In this document: positions 46,721 to 55,481 of the stretch, piece after piece
How positions within the stretch are numbered: position 1 is the first letter of the stretch
How the letters are laid out: each line of letters opens with the position of its first letter
From: Cryomorphaceae bacterium
Lineage (GTDB): Bacteria; Bacteroidota; Bacteroidia; Flavobacteriales; ECT2AJA-044
Direction: 5' to 3'
Length of the DNA: 64,000 nucleotides
Assembly: GCA_017798125.1 (NCBI GenBank)
Contig: CP059070.1
Span: 310,001 to 374,000, forward strand
Notes under the pieces: generated by a model
What the model saw: only the letters and a program-made list of their open reading frames with translations
What the model was told of the DNA's origin: nothing
Databases searched by the model: none
Translations under genes and position numbers: made by a program

Positions 46721-47094
46721 TCCTTTTGAAGCCACGCACTCAAGCCCAGCCAAAGTGCTAGTGCTATGACGTAGATGATCAGGCCGTACATGGTCGGGAT
46801 CATGCTCACTTTGAATCCACCGGCAAGTAGCGCGGGTGACACGTCCACGAGTTTTAGCTCAATGGCTTTGAAGGCCGAGAATAGTCCAATGAGTTGTCCC
46901 AAGAGTCCAACAATGAAGGCGAAAAGTCCAATGGATCGGGTATAAGTCAACTGACGACTAATGTTTTCGAGTCCGCTTACTTGACCTCGTGTGATGCGCA
47001 AGACTTGGACAACCGTGACGCTGATCATGGCGATGAAAATGAGGGTTAACAAGCCCATAAAAAGAGCTCCTCCTTGATAAAATAATTCCAACAT
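46717..47094 (-). CDS. MotA/TolQ/ExbB-like proton channel family protein
   Basis: Small membrane protein of 125 residues with three hydrophobic segments (about 8-32, 55-75 and 95-120). The segment IGLFAFIVGLLGQLIGLFSA and the following SPALLAGGFKVSMIPTMYGLII match the conserved core of the ExbB/TolQ/MotA family, whose members form proton-driven channels with ExbD/TolR/MotB partners. It is much shorter than full ExbB (about 240 residues) and lacks the large cytoplasmic loop. No ExbD-like gene is adjacent. Its function is therefore open. Confidence 0.7.
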   Translation of the reverse strand: MLELFYQGGALFMGLLTLIFIAMISVTVVQVLRITRGQVSGLENISRQLTYTRSIGLFAFIVGLLGQLIGLFSAFKAIELKLVDVSPALLAGGFKVSMIPTMYGLIIYVIALALWLGLSAWLQKD

Positions 47095-47243
47095 GTTCTG
47101 TTCTATTTTAGTGGTGAAACATTGATGGTGTAAATGTGCTCCAGGAGGTGTTTTCCCGCAAGGTCGTATCCGGTGCTAAACCTGCAGTTTACCGATAAAT
47201 ACTGGGATTGTCGAGATGAATTTCGATTTTAGCGCCGAATCTC

Positions 47244-47999
47244 ATGAAAAAGCGAACGCTCGTACATATTCTCTTTTGGCTCGTCATTCTGGCCTTCTTG
47301 ACCATTTATTTTGGAGCGCAGTGGAAGAGTCGCATCCTGGCCTTTTATTTCTCGAGCATGTTGCTCCCGATCGTCGTTGGCACCACCTATTATTTCAACC
47401 TCCGTCTGGTTCCCAAATATTTCTTGACCGGCAGGTTTAGTCATTTTGGACTCTACTTCTTTTATCTACTCGTCATTTCCCTGTATGCCGAGATGATGGT
47501 GGCCTTGCTTTCCTTCGTTATCCTGGCCAATTACCAAGCGGATGTGATGAACTTAGGCAGTCTTTCGATATTCAATCTAGGCTTGACCCTCTACGCCATC
47601 GTTTTCGGGACCAGCTTTATTCGCATGGGCATTCAATTTCGTCAGCACTCGGCTTTAATCGAGGAGCTGAAAGAAGAAGCGGAGAAAAAAGCCGTGGGGA
47701 CCCTACAGTTCAAATCGGACCGAAAGAACGTTCAGATCGCCTTTTCCGATCTGCTCTACTTGGAAAGCCTGAATGAGCAAGTCCGGGTGGTGTCTGTAGA
47801 TGGTGACTGGACCACTCGAGAGAAGATCACCCACCTGCACGATCGATTGTCCGATGACTTCTTGCGCATTCATCGATCCTTTGTGGTCAACAAACACAAG
47901 GTCAGTAGCTTTTCCCGAACCGAAATTCAGGTCGGAGATATTGAGCTGCCGATTGGGAGGACGTATAAGAAGGAGGTTGTGGAAGAGTTGGAAGGCTAG
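47244..47999 (+). CDS. Membrane-bound LytTR family transcriptional regulator
   Basis: A 251-residue protein with four hydrophobic segments (about residues 8-25, 30-52, 67-95 and 108-130), a short coiled linker (LIEELKEEAEKKA) and a C-terminal LytTR domain. The domain shows VQIAFSDLLYLESLNEQVRV, REKITHLHDRLSDDFLRIHR and the end-motif ELPIGRTYKKEV. It lacks a receiver domain. It has the same layout as the protein at 15494 and belongs to the older, GC-richer sequence. Its stop lies ten bases before the left repeat of the sulfatase island. Confidence 0.87.
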   Translation: MKKRTLVHILFWLVILAFLTIYFGAQWKSRILAFYFSSMLLPIVVGTTYYFNLRLVPKYFLTGRFSHFGLYFFYLLVISLYAEMMVALLSFVILANYQADVMNLGSLSIFNLGLTLYAIVFGTSFIRMGIQFRQHSALIEELKEEAEKKAVGTLQFKSDRKNVQIAFSDLLYLESLNEQVRVVSVDGDWTTREKITHLHDRLSDDFLRIHRSFVVNKHKVSSFSRTEIQVGDIELPIGRTYKKEVVEELEG

Positions 48000-48008
48000 G
48001 ACTTTGTG

Positions 48009-48030
48009 AGCACGATCAAACACAGCCTAA
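48009..48030. repeat. Left copy of the 22-bp near-repeat flanking the sulfatase island
   Basis: AGCACGATCAAACACAGCCT followed by AA matches the copy at 58169-58190 at 20 of 22 positions, same orientation. AATAGAnnAG follows in both, after a two-base offset. It begins ten bases after the LytTR stop. It may be an attachment or target site, or a dispersed repeat. Confidence 0.6.
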
Positions 48031-48267
48031 TTAATAGATGAGTCCTCAAGATTACGAGGGCCGTTCTTAGTTTCCGCCATTGTGGTTTTTCCAATTACAG
48101 CGATTGATAGAGGCACTGAGACGTTGAGTAAAAGGAAACTTTTTAAGATTGACTGTTGGATTTCCTTGCCGTTTCGAGACTGACCTGAGAAGGTACGGTC
48201 GCAACCTCGATAACCTTTCCAGGGAGACCGTAAATCATCACCGGCCTTAACGCTCATATTCAATGTG
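48031..48267. other. Gene-free left margin of the sulfatase island
   Basis: About 240 bases between the left repeat and the AraC-family gene. A 78-codon frame on the minus strand (48027-48263) has no recognisable domain and no clear translation signal. It may be the remnant of a lost gene. No promoter or integrase sequence was recognised here. Confidence 0.4.
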
Positions 48268-49218
48268 TCAACGACTGAAATTTCTCTTCCTTTTCAGGGT
48301 TTCTGACGGCAACTCGCCGATAAGCTGTTTATAATCCTTAGCGAATTGCCCCATATGCCAAAAACCTTGTTTGGCAGAGATATCGGCAATGGTTTGTGAA
48401 TGATGGGCTTGTTTAAGTAATTCATGAACGCGCCGAATACGGAAGTTAGTTACGTATTGCTTGGGGGTTAGACCATAGGTTTCTTTAAATAAATTTTGAA
48501 GTGTTCGTTCGCCCAACCCTATTGACTTGTGCAAATCGTGCATTCGAAAATCTCGAGCCGAATGCAATTTGAGCCATTGGGTAGCTTCTTCGATTATCAA
48601 TAGACCTTTTTCGTTTTGATCTCCTCTACCTTCTTGATGAGCAATAGCATTAAAAATAGCGTGAAGAATTTGTTCGGAGTTTTGAGCTACATTATGATTA
48701 GAAGCCAATGCTTCAAGGAAATACTTCGACAATGATCTCAAATAATCTGTTGTTCGCACATCCAAATCCCAAACATTCTCTCCCGCTACTGCTTGTTCTA
48801 AGCGTGTATTCTTTTTTGTTGCTAAAATCCGCTGAAAAACGTCTTGCCGGAATGAAAGTGTATACACATTAAAACTACTGTCTGAGATGCTGAACAGCTC
48901 TCCATTGGTTGGAAAAAGCGACAACGACCGACCGTGTAATGGCTTGTTCCTCCATGTATAGTGCACATTGTCAAAAGCTGGAATAACAAAGGTTCTGAAT
49001 CCCTCCGGTGTTAATCCCTGTTGCTCGAGTTTGCCGTAAAAATTTCCTTGACCAATCATTATCGTCTCCAAAAACCCTTGTGTAATCGAAAACTCAAACT
49101 TCCCTGCGCCCAAGGGTAAAAAGTCCAAATTCCAATCCACCACGTTTTCACGAAGCAAATCGAGATCATTAAATTTGGTCGAGACGAACATACTCTTGCG
49201 GATTTTTGATATCCTCAA
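48268..49218 (-). CDS. AraC family transcriptional regulator
   Basis: Regulator of 316 residues. The C-terminal 100 residues hold the two helix-turn-helix motifs of AraC/XylS proteins (DFRMHDLHKSIGLGERTLQN; TIADISAKQGFWHMGQFAKD) with the usual YGLTPKQYVTNFRIRRVHEL between them. The N-terminal 190 residues form a ligand domain with FYGKLEQQGLTPEGFRTFVI, resembling EutR-like AraC proteins. It is divergent from sulfatase 1, and a perfect 20-bp palindrome lies in the 53-base gap, so it probably controls the cluster. ATG 49218 is used; ATG 49191 is an alternative. The sequence is AT-richer than the genes to its left. Confidence 0.9.
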   Translation of the reverse strand: MRISKIRKSMFVSTKFNDLDLLRENVVDWNLDFLPLGAGKFEFSITQGFLETIMIGQGNFYGKLEQQGLTPEGFRTFVIPAFDNVHYTWRNKPLHGRSLSLFPTNGELFSISDSSFNVYTLSFRQDVFQRILATKKNTRLEQAVAGENVWDLDVRTTDYLRSLSKYFLEALASNHNVAQNSEQILHAIFNAIAHQEGRGDQNEKGLLIIEEATQWLKLHSARDFRMHDLHKSIGLGERTLQNLFKETYGLTPKQYVTNFRIRRVHELLKQAHHSQTIADISAKQGFWHMGQFAKDYKQLIGELPSETLKRKRNFSR

Positions 49219-49237
49219 ACAAATAAACTAACTAAAA

Positions 49238-49257
49238 TTGTGAATCTGATTTCACAA
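49238..49257. promoter_or_regulatory. Perfect 20-bp palindromic operator candidate
   Basis: TTGTGAA and TTCACAA, a perfect 7-bp inverted repeat with a 6-base centre, lie between the divergent AraC and sulfatase 1 genes. The half-site resembles TGTGA of CRP-type sites, but the centre is two bases longer. It ends 14 bases before the sulfatase ATG. Confidence 0.6.
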
Positions 49258-49271
49258 ATAACAAACAAGAC

Positions 49272-50984
49272 ATGCGAGTTAAGTACACATTATATGCCCT
49301 GACATTGTTTATAGGCATTTCTACCGTTTCGTTTGCCCAGAATGAAATCATTCATGATGCTGAGTATTACATACTCGAAGCCAAACATGGTGAAAAATGG
49401 GCCGAACAAGATCAGGAGCTGAAAGATAAACTCGAAAAGCTCGAAAAGAAATTTGGCACTCCGCCCAACATCGTGCACATAATGTGGGACGATATGCCTG
49501 TTGGAGAGATTGGTATTCCGGCGCTGCAAAAAAACAGAGGGTTTGAAACCCCTGTAATGAACCAGGTTGCGGAAGATGGAATTCTTTTTACTCGAATGAT
49601 GACCGAACCTTCCTGTACACCGAGTAGAGCGGCGGCCATGACCGGACGTTATGCAGTGCGTAGCGGAATGTATAACGTAGCCTTTCCATACGAATATGGC
49701 GGCATTGGTGCAGATGAAGTAACTATGGCAGAAGTGCTTTCTGAAGCGGGGTACGCGACAGCATTTTACGGCAAATGGCATTTAGGAGATGTAGAATCAA
49801 GTTACTGCAACAACCAGGGATTTGATGAAGCCTTATGGACTCCGTACAATCAGGTCCCAAGTTTGTACGTACCTAGAGGACAACAAGCCGCGCTTTATCC
49901 TGGTAGCATGTATCCAAATATGTATCCAGAGGATAAATATGCATTGGATAATGACTGGATTCCGGATGGTTTTGTTTGGGCTCTAGAAGGTAAGAAGGGT
50001 GAAAAACCCAAAGAGTGGGGAGACACTTCAAGCGATGATGATTACTACAAAATCGATGATGAGTGTGTGAAGAGAGCGAAAGCCTTTATGGCCAAAAACA
50101 AAGACGAAAAGAAGCCCTTCTATATCGCCTACTGGCCGATGATGCAGTCATTCTTGGGGAATCAGCCAGGAACTCCGAATAATACTGTTGCTGGAGTAGC
50201 CGTCCAAGAAGGATATGTAAAGGTTGATGGTTATGTCGGACAAATCATGGATGAATTAGAGCGACTTGGTCTAGCCGAAAATACTTTGGTTATCCTCATG
50301 GCCGATAACGGTCCAATGACCCACAATGGTCCTCCAGGATTTATTGAGCACATTTACCGAGGAGGAAAAGGAGATTTTACTGAAGGAGCCGTGCGTGTCC
50401 CTGCCATTGCAAGTTGGAAAGGTGTTATCGATGGAGGTCAAATTGTGGGGGACATGATTCATATCACGGACCTCTTCACCACGTTTGCGAATTTAGCCGG
50501 AGCAACAGAGAATATTCCAACGGATAGAATTATTGACGGGTTAGATCAAACCGCTCTTCTTCTAAATGGCGACGGGTTTGGCAGACGTGACTACAATTTC
50601 ATTTACACTGGAAATATTTTGGCTGCTAGTGTTAAAGGGCGGTACAAAAGGCATTGGGTTGGCGAACTTCCTGGACTAAGTGGAGCCGCATTTTATGATC
50701 TATATAACGACCCGCGCGAGGTAAGTGGAAAAATGCTTCCTGGCTTTACAACCAAAGGGATGTTTATGGAAATGAAGATTCGCCATGAATTGTGGAAGTT
50801 AAAGTATCCGGATAACGAGTTGACTCGTGACTTTCCTTTCAAAGGCTTAGAGAACCCTTCGGAAAACGTTAAAGCTGCGTCTGAACCGCGGGTTGACCCA
50901 AAAGACTTGCCGTTTGATCCAAGAGAGTTCATCAACTATCTCAACGAGTGGGAGAATACAGAGACGCTCTGGTACGATGACTAG
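49272..50984 (+). CDS. Arylsulfatase (sulfatase 1, type A)
   Basis: Exported sulfatase of 570 residues; signal peptide ends near SFAQ (residue 23) and a short charged helix follows. The core has HIMWDDMPVGEIG (metal-binding Asp pair, near 76), the modification motif CTPSRAAAMTG with Cys115 as the formylglycine precursor, FYGKWHLGD near 163 and LMADNGPMTHNG near 340. GGKGDFTEGAVRVPA is near 365. It should hydrolyse a sulfate ester in the periplasm once Cys115 is oxidised by a maturase encoded elsewhere. A strong terminator follows at 50991-51019, so it is expressed apart from the downstream genes. Confidence 0.92.
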   Translation: MRVKYTLYALTLFIGISTVSFAQNEIIHDAEYYILEAKHGEKWAEQDQELKDKLEKLEKKFGTPPNIVHIMWDDMPVGEIGIPALQKNRGFETPVMNQVAEDGILFTRMMTEPSCTPSRAAAMTGRYAVRSGMYNVAFPYEYGGIGADEVTMAEVLSEAGYATAFYGKWHLGDVESSYCNNQGFDEALWTPYNQVPSLYVPRGQQAALYPGSMYPNMYPEDKYALDNDWIPDGFVWALEGKKGEKPKEWGDTSSDDDYYKIDDECVKRAKAFMAKNKDEKKPFYIAYWPMMQSFLGNQPGTPNNTVAGVAVQEGYVKVDGYVGQIMDELERLGLAENTLVILMADNGPMTHNGPPGFIEHIYRGGKGDFTEGAVRVPAIASWKGVIDGGQIVGDMIHITDLFTTFANLAGATENIPTDRIIDGLDQTALLLNGDGFGRRDYNFIYTGNILAASVKGRYKRHWVGELPGLSGAAFYDLYNDPREVSGKMLPGFTTKGMFMEMKIRHELWKLKYPDNELTRDFPFKGLENPSENVKAASEPRVDPKDLPFDPREFINYLNEWENTETLWYDD

Positions 50985-50990
50985 GATTTT

Positions 50991-51019
50991 AAAGGCCTGC
51001 TCTTAGCAGGCCTTTTTTT
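50991..51019 (+). terminator. Rho-independent terminator after sulfatase 1
   Basis: AAAGGCCTGC pairs perfectly with GCAGGCCTTT around TCTTA and is followed by a T-run. It starts seven bases after the sulfatase 1 stop and separates it from the five-gene block 51047-57964. Confidence 0.92.
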
Positions 51020-51046
51020 ATGTAGACAGAACCCCAAAAACGAGAT

Positions 51047-52234
51047 ATGGCATCAAGAAGAAACTTTATTAAAACAGCTGGTTTGGCTGGGATTGCTGCG
51101 GCAGCCGTGCCTTCAGCATGCGCGCGAGGAGTTGATCCAGAAAGCAAAACTTCAAACGCCGTTATTCCGTCCAGTGAAAAGAGTGATGCAACCATAAAAT
51201 ATGAAACGGGCCCCATAGGTGAAGGTGAGCCGCTACTGTTGGCAGGGTACGATTATAGTCGGGTGAAACCATTAGTCGAAGGTAAGGTGAAGATTGAAGG
51301 GTGTTCCTTTAATTATCAAGTGTCAGGTATTGGGGCCTTAAACAATCACGCATTCTTTGGTTCCCAAGAACGCGATGTCACCGAGCTGGGGCTTATACCA
51401 TACTTGCTGGCCTATGCGAATGATGATTTTCAGGACTACAAACTATTGCCATTACCCGTTCTTCGTATGTTCCGGCACCGCAGCGTTTGGGTTCGAACCG
51501 ATGGTCCGATCAAGCGACCTGAAGACTTACGTGGAAAGAAAGTAGCTACCGTTGGATACTCCAGTTCTGGGTTAACCCATATTCGAGGTTGGCTAGCTTC
51601 TGAGTATGGCGTGATGCCTGAAGAAATAGATTGGATTTCGACAAAAAAGGATTCAGCCGCGAACCTTACCAGTGGTGTTTCGAAATACGAAAAAATCATT
51701 CCTGAAAATATTGAAATGGAGTTTGCCCCAGATGGAGAAGACGAGTCTTCATTGCTTCTTTCAGGCCAAGTCGATGCAATTTTTCATCCGGCTGAACCGA
51801 AGTGTTTTCAGGAACGCAACCCAAATGTCCGACGGTTATTCACAGACTTCAGAACGGAGGAAATGGGGTATTTCACCAAGACAGGCATCTATCCAATTAT
51901 GCATACCGTTGCCATGAAGAGAAGTACCATCGAGGCCAATCCATGGATGCCAAAAGCCATTTTCGAGGCGTACTGCAAAGCAAAGGCCATGGATCTGAAA
52001 CACATGCAGCTCTTAGGTTGGGCTTATGATTCCCTGCCTTGGTACGGACAAGAATTTGATAATACACTCAATGAACTAGGACCAAACTTTTATGCCTATG
52101 GCATGGATAGAAGCCGGAAGGCGTATGAAGCGGCTTTCAGGTTTGTCTATGACCAAGGACTAGCGAAGCGCAAAATTTCGGTAGAAGATATTTTCGAAAC
52201 CTCAACATTGGATTTAAAAGATGCGATGTCTTGA
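51047..52234 (+). CDS. Tat-exported 4,5-dihydroxyphthalate decarboxylase-like / periplasmic-binding-fold protein
   Basis: A 395-residue protein that begins with a twin-arginine signal (ASRRNFIKTAGLAG) and a possible lipobox-like Ala-Cys (PSACAR). The body has the fold of type-2 periplasmic binding proteins (NMT1-like). Several segments follow the 4,5-dihydroxyphthalate decarboxylase pattern: RHRSVWVRTDGPIKRPEDLR, YPIMHTVAMKRSTIEANPW and the ending FRFVYDQGLAKRKISVEDIF. That family decarboxylates an aromatic diacid in the cytoplasm; an exported version is odd, so it may bind a ligand instead. It starts the block of three sulfatases and ends within four bases of the frame of the next one. Function is uncertain. 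Confidence 0.75.
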   Translation: MASRRNFIKTAGLAGIAAAAVPSACARGVDPESKTSNAVIPSSEKSDATIKYETGPIGEGEPLLLAGYDYSRVKPLVEGKVKIEGCSFNYQVSGIGALNNHAFFGSQERDVTELGLIPYLLAYANDDFQDYKLLPLPVLRMFRHRSVWVRTDGPIKRPEDLRGKKVATVGYSSSGLTHIRGWLASEYGVMPEEIDWISTKKDSAANLTSGVSKYEKIIPENIEMEFAPDGEDESSLLLSGQVDAIFHPAEPKCFQERNPNVRRLFTDFRTEEMGYFTKTGIYPIMHTVAMKRSTIEANPWMPKAIFEAYCKAKAMDLKHMQLLGWAYDSLPWYGQEFDNTLNELGPNFYAYGMDRSRKAYEAAFRFVYDQGLAKRKISVEDIFETSTLDLKDAMS

Positions 52235-52245
52235 AAAGGATTGAA

Positions 52246-54021
52246 ATGATTTTGAACAAAGGTCTTTACGCCTGCTGTAATTGGGTAAAAGGGAATCTGT
52301 TTAGGGCTTGTTTTTATATGCTTTCAGCTCTAATCATCTCGATTGGTTTCTCGGCATGCCAATCGAACAACGAAGAACCCAATGAGTTGAGGCCGAACAT
52401 TCTTTTGATTGTTGTGGACGACGCCGGATTTTCTGATTTCAGTAGCTATGGTGGAGAGATCAGTACTCCAAATATAGATCAGCTGGCAAGTAACGGGGTT
52501 CAATTCACTCGCTTCTACACGCAGCCCATGTGTGCGCCCACGCGTGCTTCAATTTTGTCTGGCGTTGATAACCATCAGAATGGCTTAGGAGCTATGCCAC
52601 CTATGCATACTCAGAATCAATACATGCAACCCGGATATGAAGGATACTTAAATGAAAAAGTGGTCACCCTTCCCGAAGTGCTGCGTGATAATGGCTATCA
52701 AACGTACATGAGTGGTAAGTGGCATTTGGGTTGTTTGGATTCGACTCAATATCCAAATGGAAGAGGATTTGAAAGAAGCTTTGCGCAAATGGCCGGAAGT
52801 GCGGGTCATTTTCAAGACGGTTTCGCTACAGGGCCGATTGACGTTCCAGTCACTTTTTATGTGGAAGACAACCGGCGAATTGAGGAGTTGTCGGAGAATT
52901 TCTACACGACTAAAGACTACACGGACTACATGATTCAATACATCAAAGAATCAGATGAGGAAAAACCAATCTTCGGGTACTTAGCTTATACGGCTCCTCA
53001 TGACCCGCTACATGTCACCGATGAATATATTGACAAATACAAAGGCGCCTACGACGAAGGTTTTGATGCCATACGTAGAGCGCGACTTGAGCGGATGAAA
53101 AATATGGGTTTAGTTGATGAATCCGTTCCGTACAATCCGGGTACGGGTAATTTCACTCAATGGGACTCTTTAACGGCAGATGAAAAAGTTATTCAGGCAA
53201 GAAGAATGGAAGTTTACGCGGCAATGATCGCTTGTGTAGATGACCAGATTGGCCGGTTGGTTGAAACTTTAGAAGCAGAGAAAAGGCTTGAAAACACGGT
53301 GTTTATTGTTATGTCGGACAACGGCCCAAATCCATATGATCCAGAGTTTTATTACTTGGGCAGTGTTGACGAGTTCAATAAACAAGGGTTTGATAATAGT
53401 TTAGAAAACATGGGAAGAGATAACTCTTTTATATCGCTTGGCGGCGCTTGGGCTGAGGTAACCGCTACTCCATTTAGCTACTACAAAACCACTACCGGGG
53501 AAGGCGGCATTCGGACACCTTTGATCATTTCAGGCGTTGGAATTGAGGCGAATGGTGTAAAAGATATAACGGTTCATGCTGCTGACATTTATCCGACAGT
53601 TCTAGAGCTTGCCGATGCCAAACGTCCTGAAACTTATCGAGGAAATCCAATGAATCCATTATTTGGTCGTTCAGCCAAGCCCCTTCTTGAAGGTGAAGAG
53701 GATCACGTTAGGGATACAGAGATTGAGCCATTGTGTTTTGAGATTAGCGGGTACAAGACAGTTATTCAGGGAGATTGGAAATTGATGCAAGGCAAGGCTT
53801 TTAAGAATGGAGGTAAATGGGTGCTAATCAACCTCGAGGAAGACCCGACCGAAAAAACGGATCTTTCCGAAGAGTATCCAGATAAGGTTAAAGAGATGGC
53901 GGAGCACTGGGAAGAATATAGCGTGAAACACGGGTATATTCCCCCCGAAGGAAACATGTATGTCATTGAAATTGGTGCAGAGACCTTTTACAACTATGGA
54001 CGGGATTACCGTGTAAAATAA
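52246..54021 (+). CDS. Arylsulfatase lipoprotein (sulfatase 2, Pseudomonas AtsA-like)
   Basis: A sulfatase of 591 residues with a long leader ending in a lipobox (GFSAC, near residue 38). It follows the Pseudomonas arylsulfatase (AtsA) pattern throughout: VVDDAGFSDFSSYGGEISTP, the CAPTRASILSG motif with Cys96 to be formylglycine, MSGKWHLG and APHDPLHV. A RRMEVYAAMIACVDDQIGR helix, VMSDNGPNPYDP and TTTGEGGIRTPLIISG follow. AtsA enzymes act on aryl and alkyl sulfates. The start is ATG 52246, because AAAAGGA lies five bases before it; a TTG at 52231 overlapping the previous stop is the alternative. It overlaps sulfatase 3 by one base. Confidence 0.92.
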   Translation: MILNKGLYACCNWVKGNLFRACFYMLSALIISIGFSACQSNNEEPNELRPNILLIVVDDAGFSDFSSYGGEISTPNIDQLASNGVQFTRFYTQPMCAPTRASILSGVDNHQNGLGAMPPMHTQNQYMQPGYEGYLNEKVVTLPEVLRDNGYQTYMSGKWHLGCLDSTQYPNGRGFERSFAQMAGSAGHFQDGFATGPIDVPVTFYVEDNRRIEELSENFYTTKDYTDYMIQYIKESDEEKPIFGYLAYTAPHDPLHVTDEYIDKYKGAYDEGFDAIRRARLERMKNMGLVDESVPYNPGTGNFTQWDSLTADEKVIQARRMEVYAAMIACVDDQIGRLVETLEAEKRLENTVFIVMSDNGPNPYDPEFYYLGSVDEFNKQGFDNSLENMGRDNSFISLGGAWAEVTATPFSYYKTTTGEGGIRTPLIISGVGIEANGVKDITVHAADIYPTVLELADAKRPETYRGNPMNPLFGRSAKPLLEGEEDHVRDTEIEPLCFEISGYKTVIQGDWKLMQGKAFKNGGKWVLINLEEDPTEKTDLSEEYPDKVKEMAEHWEEYSVKHGYIPPEGNMYVIEIGAETFYNYGRDYRVK

Positions 54022-55448
54022 TGATCATGAAAAGAATAGTCCTTTCGCTGGTTCCTGTTTTCTTGCTCCTTGCCCTCAACACTAAAGGCCAGCAAAAGCC
54101 AAATGTGGTTTTGATCATGATGGACAACTTGGGATGGGGAGAGCTCGGGTGTTATGGAGGCGGTGAACTGCGCGGTGCTCCAACCCCTAATATTGATCAG
54201 CTTGCCTCGGAGGGTATGCGTTTTTTGAATTTCAATGTAGAGGCGCAATGCACTCCAAGTAGGGCGGCTACTTTAACCGGAAGGTATGCGGTACGAACGG
54301 GTAATGCCAGTATTCCGATTGATTCACCTGTCTACGGACTAACACAATGGGAATATACTCTTGCTGAAATGTTCTCCGACGTAGGGTATTCAACCGCGAT
54401 GTTCGGCAAATGGCATTTAGGTCAAACGGAGGGCCGGTTCCCCACGGATCAGGGTTTTGATGAATGGTATGGGATTCCAAATTCTTCAGACGAGGCCTTT
54501 TGGCCTGATGACACCCGATACAAACCAAGTGCTCACCCATTTGCTCAAAGCACCTACATTATGGAATCTGTCAAAGGCGAGCAGCCAAAAGAATTGACGA
54601 TTTATAATTTAAGTCAACGGGCTATAATCGACGAGGAAATAACGTCCAGATCAGTTGATTTTATCAAGCGACAAGCTAAAAACACAGGTCCTTTCTTTCT
54701 TTTCATTCCCTATACACAAACCCATATGCCAACCACGCCTCATCCGCAATACAAGGGCAAAACAGGTAATGGAGACTTTGCTGATGTTCTGGTTCAAATG
54801 GATGATTACGTCGGCCGAATAATTGAAGCACTTGACGAACAAGGGCTCAACGAGAATACTATTCTCATATTCACCTCTGATAATGGGCCTGATCCACAAA
54901 CACCCTACCATGGGTTTAGTGGCCCGTGGAGAGGCTCCTACTTTACCGGGTTTGAAGGCTCATTGCGAGTCCCATGTATTATGAGATGGCCCAATAAAAT
55001 CCCCGGTGGAACGGTTACCAACGAGATTGTCCACGAAATGGATTTATTTCCAACCCTTGCAAGAATTGTAGGGGGAAAGATTCCCGATGACCGAATAATT
55101 GACGGAGTAGACCAACTCGACTTTCTATATGGGCGACAAGATTCGTCAAATCGTGAGAGTGTTATCATATACGTGGGTAATGAGATTTTTGGAGTAAAAT
55201 GGCGAAACTTCAAACTGATGACAAAAGAAATTGACAAAGCTTGGGGAAATGCAACGAGATCGTACAGTGTTCCCTTGTTTTACGATTTATATACCGATCC
55301 TAAAGAGGAGAATCCCTTGGACCCAAAGTGGATCGAAACGACATGGATGCGCTGGCCAGCTGGACAAGCCTTGACTGACCATCTTAAATCTTTAGAAGAG
55401 GAGCCTGTAATTCGGCCGGGAGCATTAGACCCATATCTTCCCGAGTAG
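54021..55448 (+). CDS. Arylsulfatase (sulfatase 3, type A)
   Basis: Exported sulfatase of 475 residues; signal peptide ends near NTKGQ (residue 24). It resembles sulfatase 1 more than its direct neighbours: CTPSRAATLTGRYAVRTGN (Cys77) against the nearly identical motif in sulfatase 1. The first metal motif reads MMDNLGWGELG, with Asn as second residue where Asp is usual, as in some arylsulfatases. FGKWHLG, HMPTTPHP, FTSDNGPDPQTP and FTGFEGSLRVPCIM complete the site. ATG 54021 overlaps the sulfatase 2 stop; ATG 54027 is equally possible. Confidence 0.92.
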   Translation: MIMKRIVLSLVPVFLLLALNTKGQQKPNVVLIMMDNLGWGELGCYGGGELRGAPTPNIDQLASEGMRFLNFNVEAQCTPSRAATLTGRYAVRTGNASIPIDSPVYGLTQWEYTLAEMFSDVGYSTAMFGKWHLGQTEGRFPTDQGFDEWYGIPNSSDEAFWPDDTRYKPSAHPFAQSTYIMESVKGEQPKELTIYNLSQRAIIDEEITSRSVDFIKRQAKNTGPFFLFIPYTQTHMPTTPHPQYKGKTGNGDFADVLVQMDDYVGRIIEALDEQGLNENTILIFTSDNGPDPQTPYHGFSGPWRGSYFTGFEGSLRVPCIMRWPNKIPGGTVTNEIVHEMDLFPTLARIVGGKIPDDRIIDGVDQLDFLYGRQDSSNRESVIIYVGNEIFGVKWRNFKLMTKEIDKAWGNATRSYSVPLFYDLYTDPKEENPLDPKWIETTWMRWPAGQALTDHLKSLEEEPVIRPGALDPYLPE

Positions 55449-55481
55449 GCTGTTTATAAGAACATTATATCACGATTAAAC

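Noticed and set aside
48027-48263. 78-codon frame on the minus strand at the left margin of the sulfatase island
   Set aside because: No recognisable domain, no clear ribosome-binding site and an unusual residue mix; kept only as a possible remnant.
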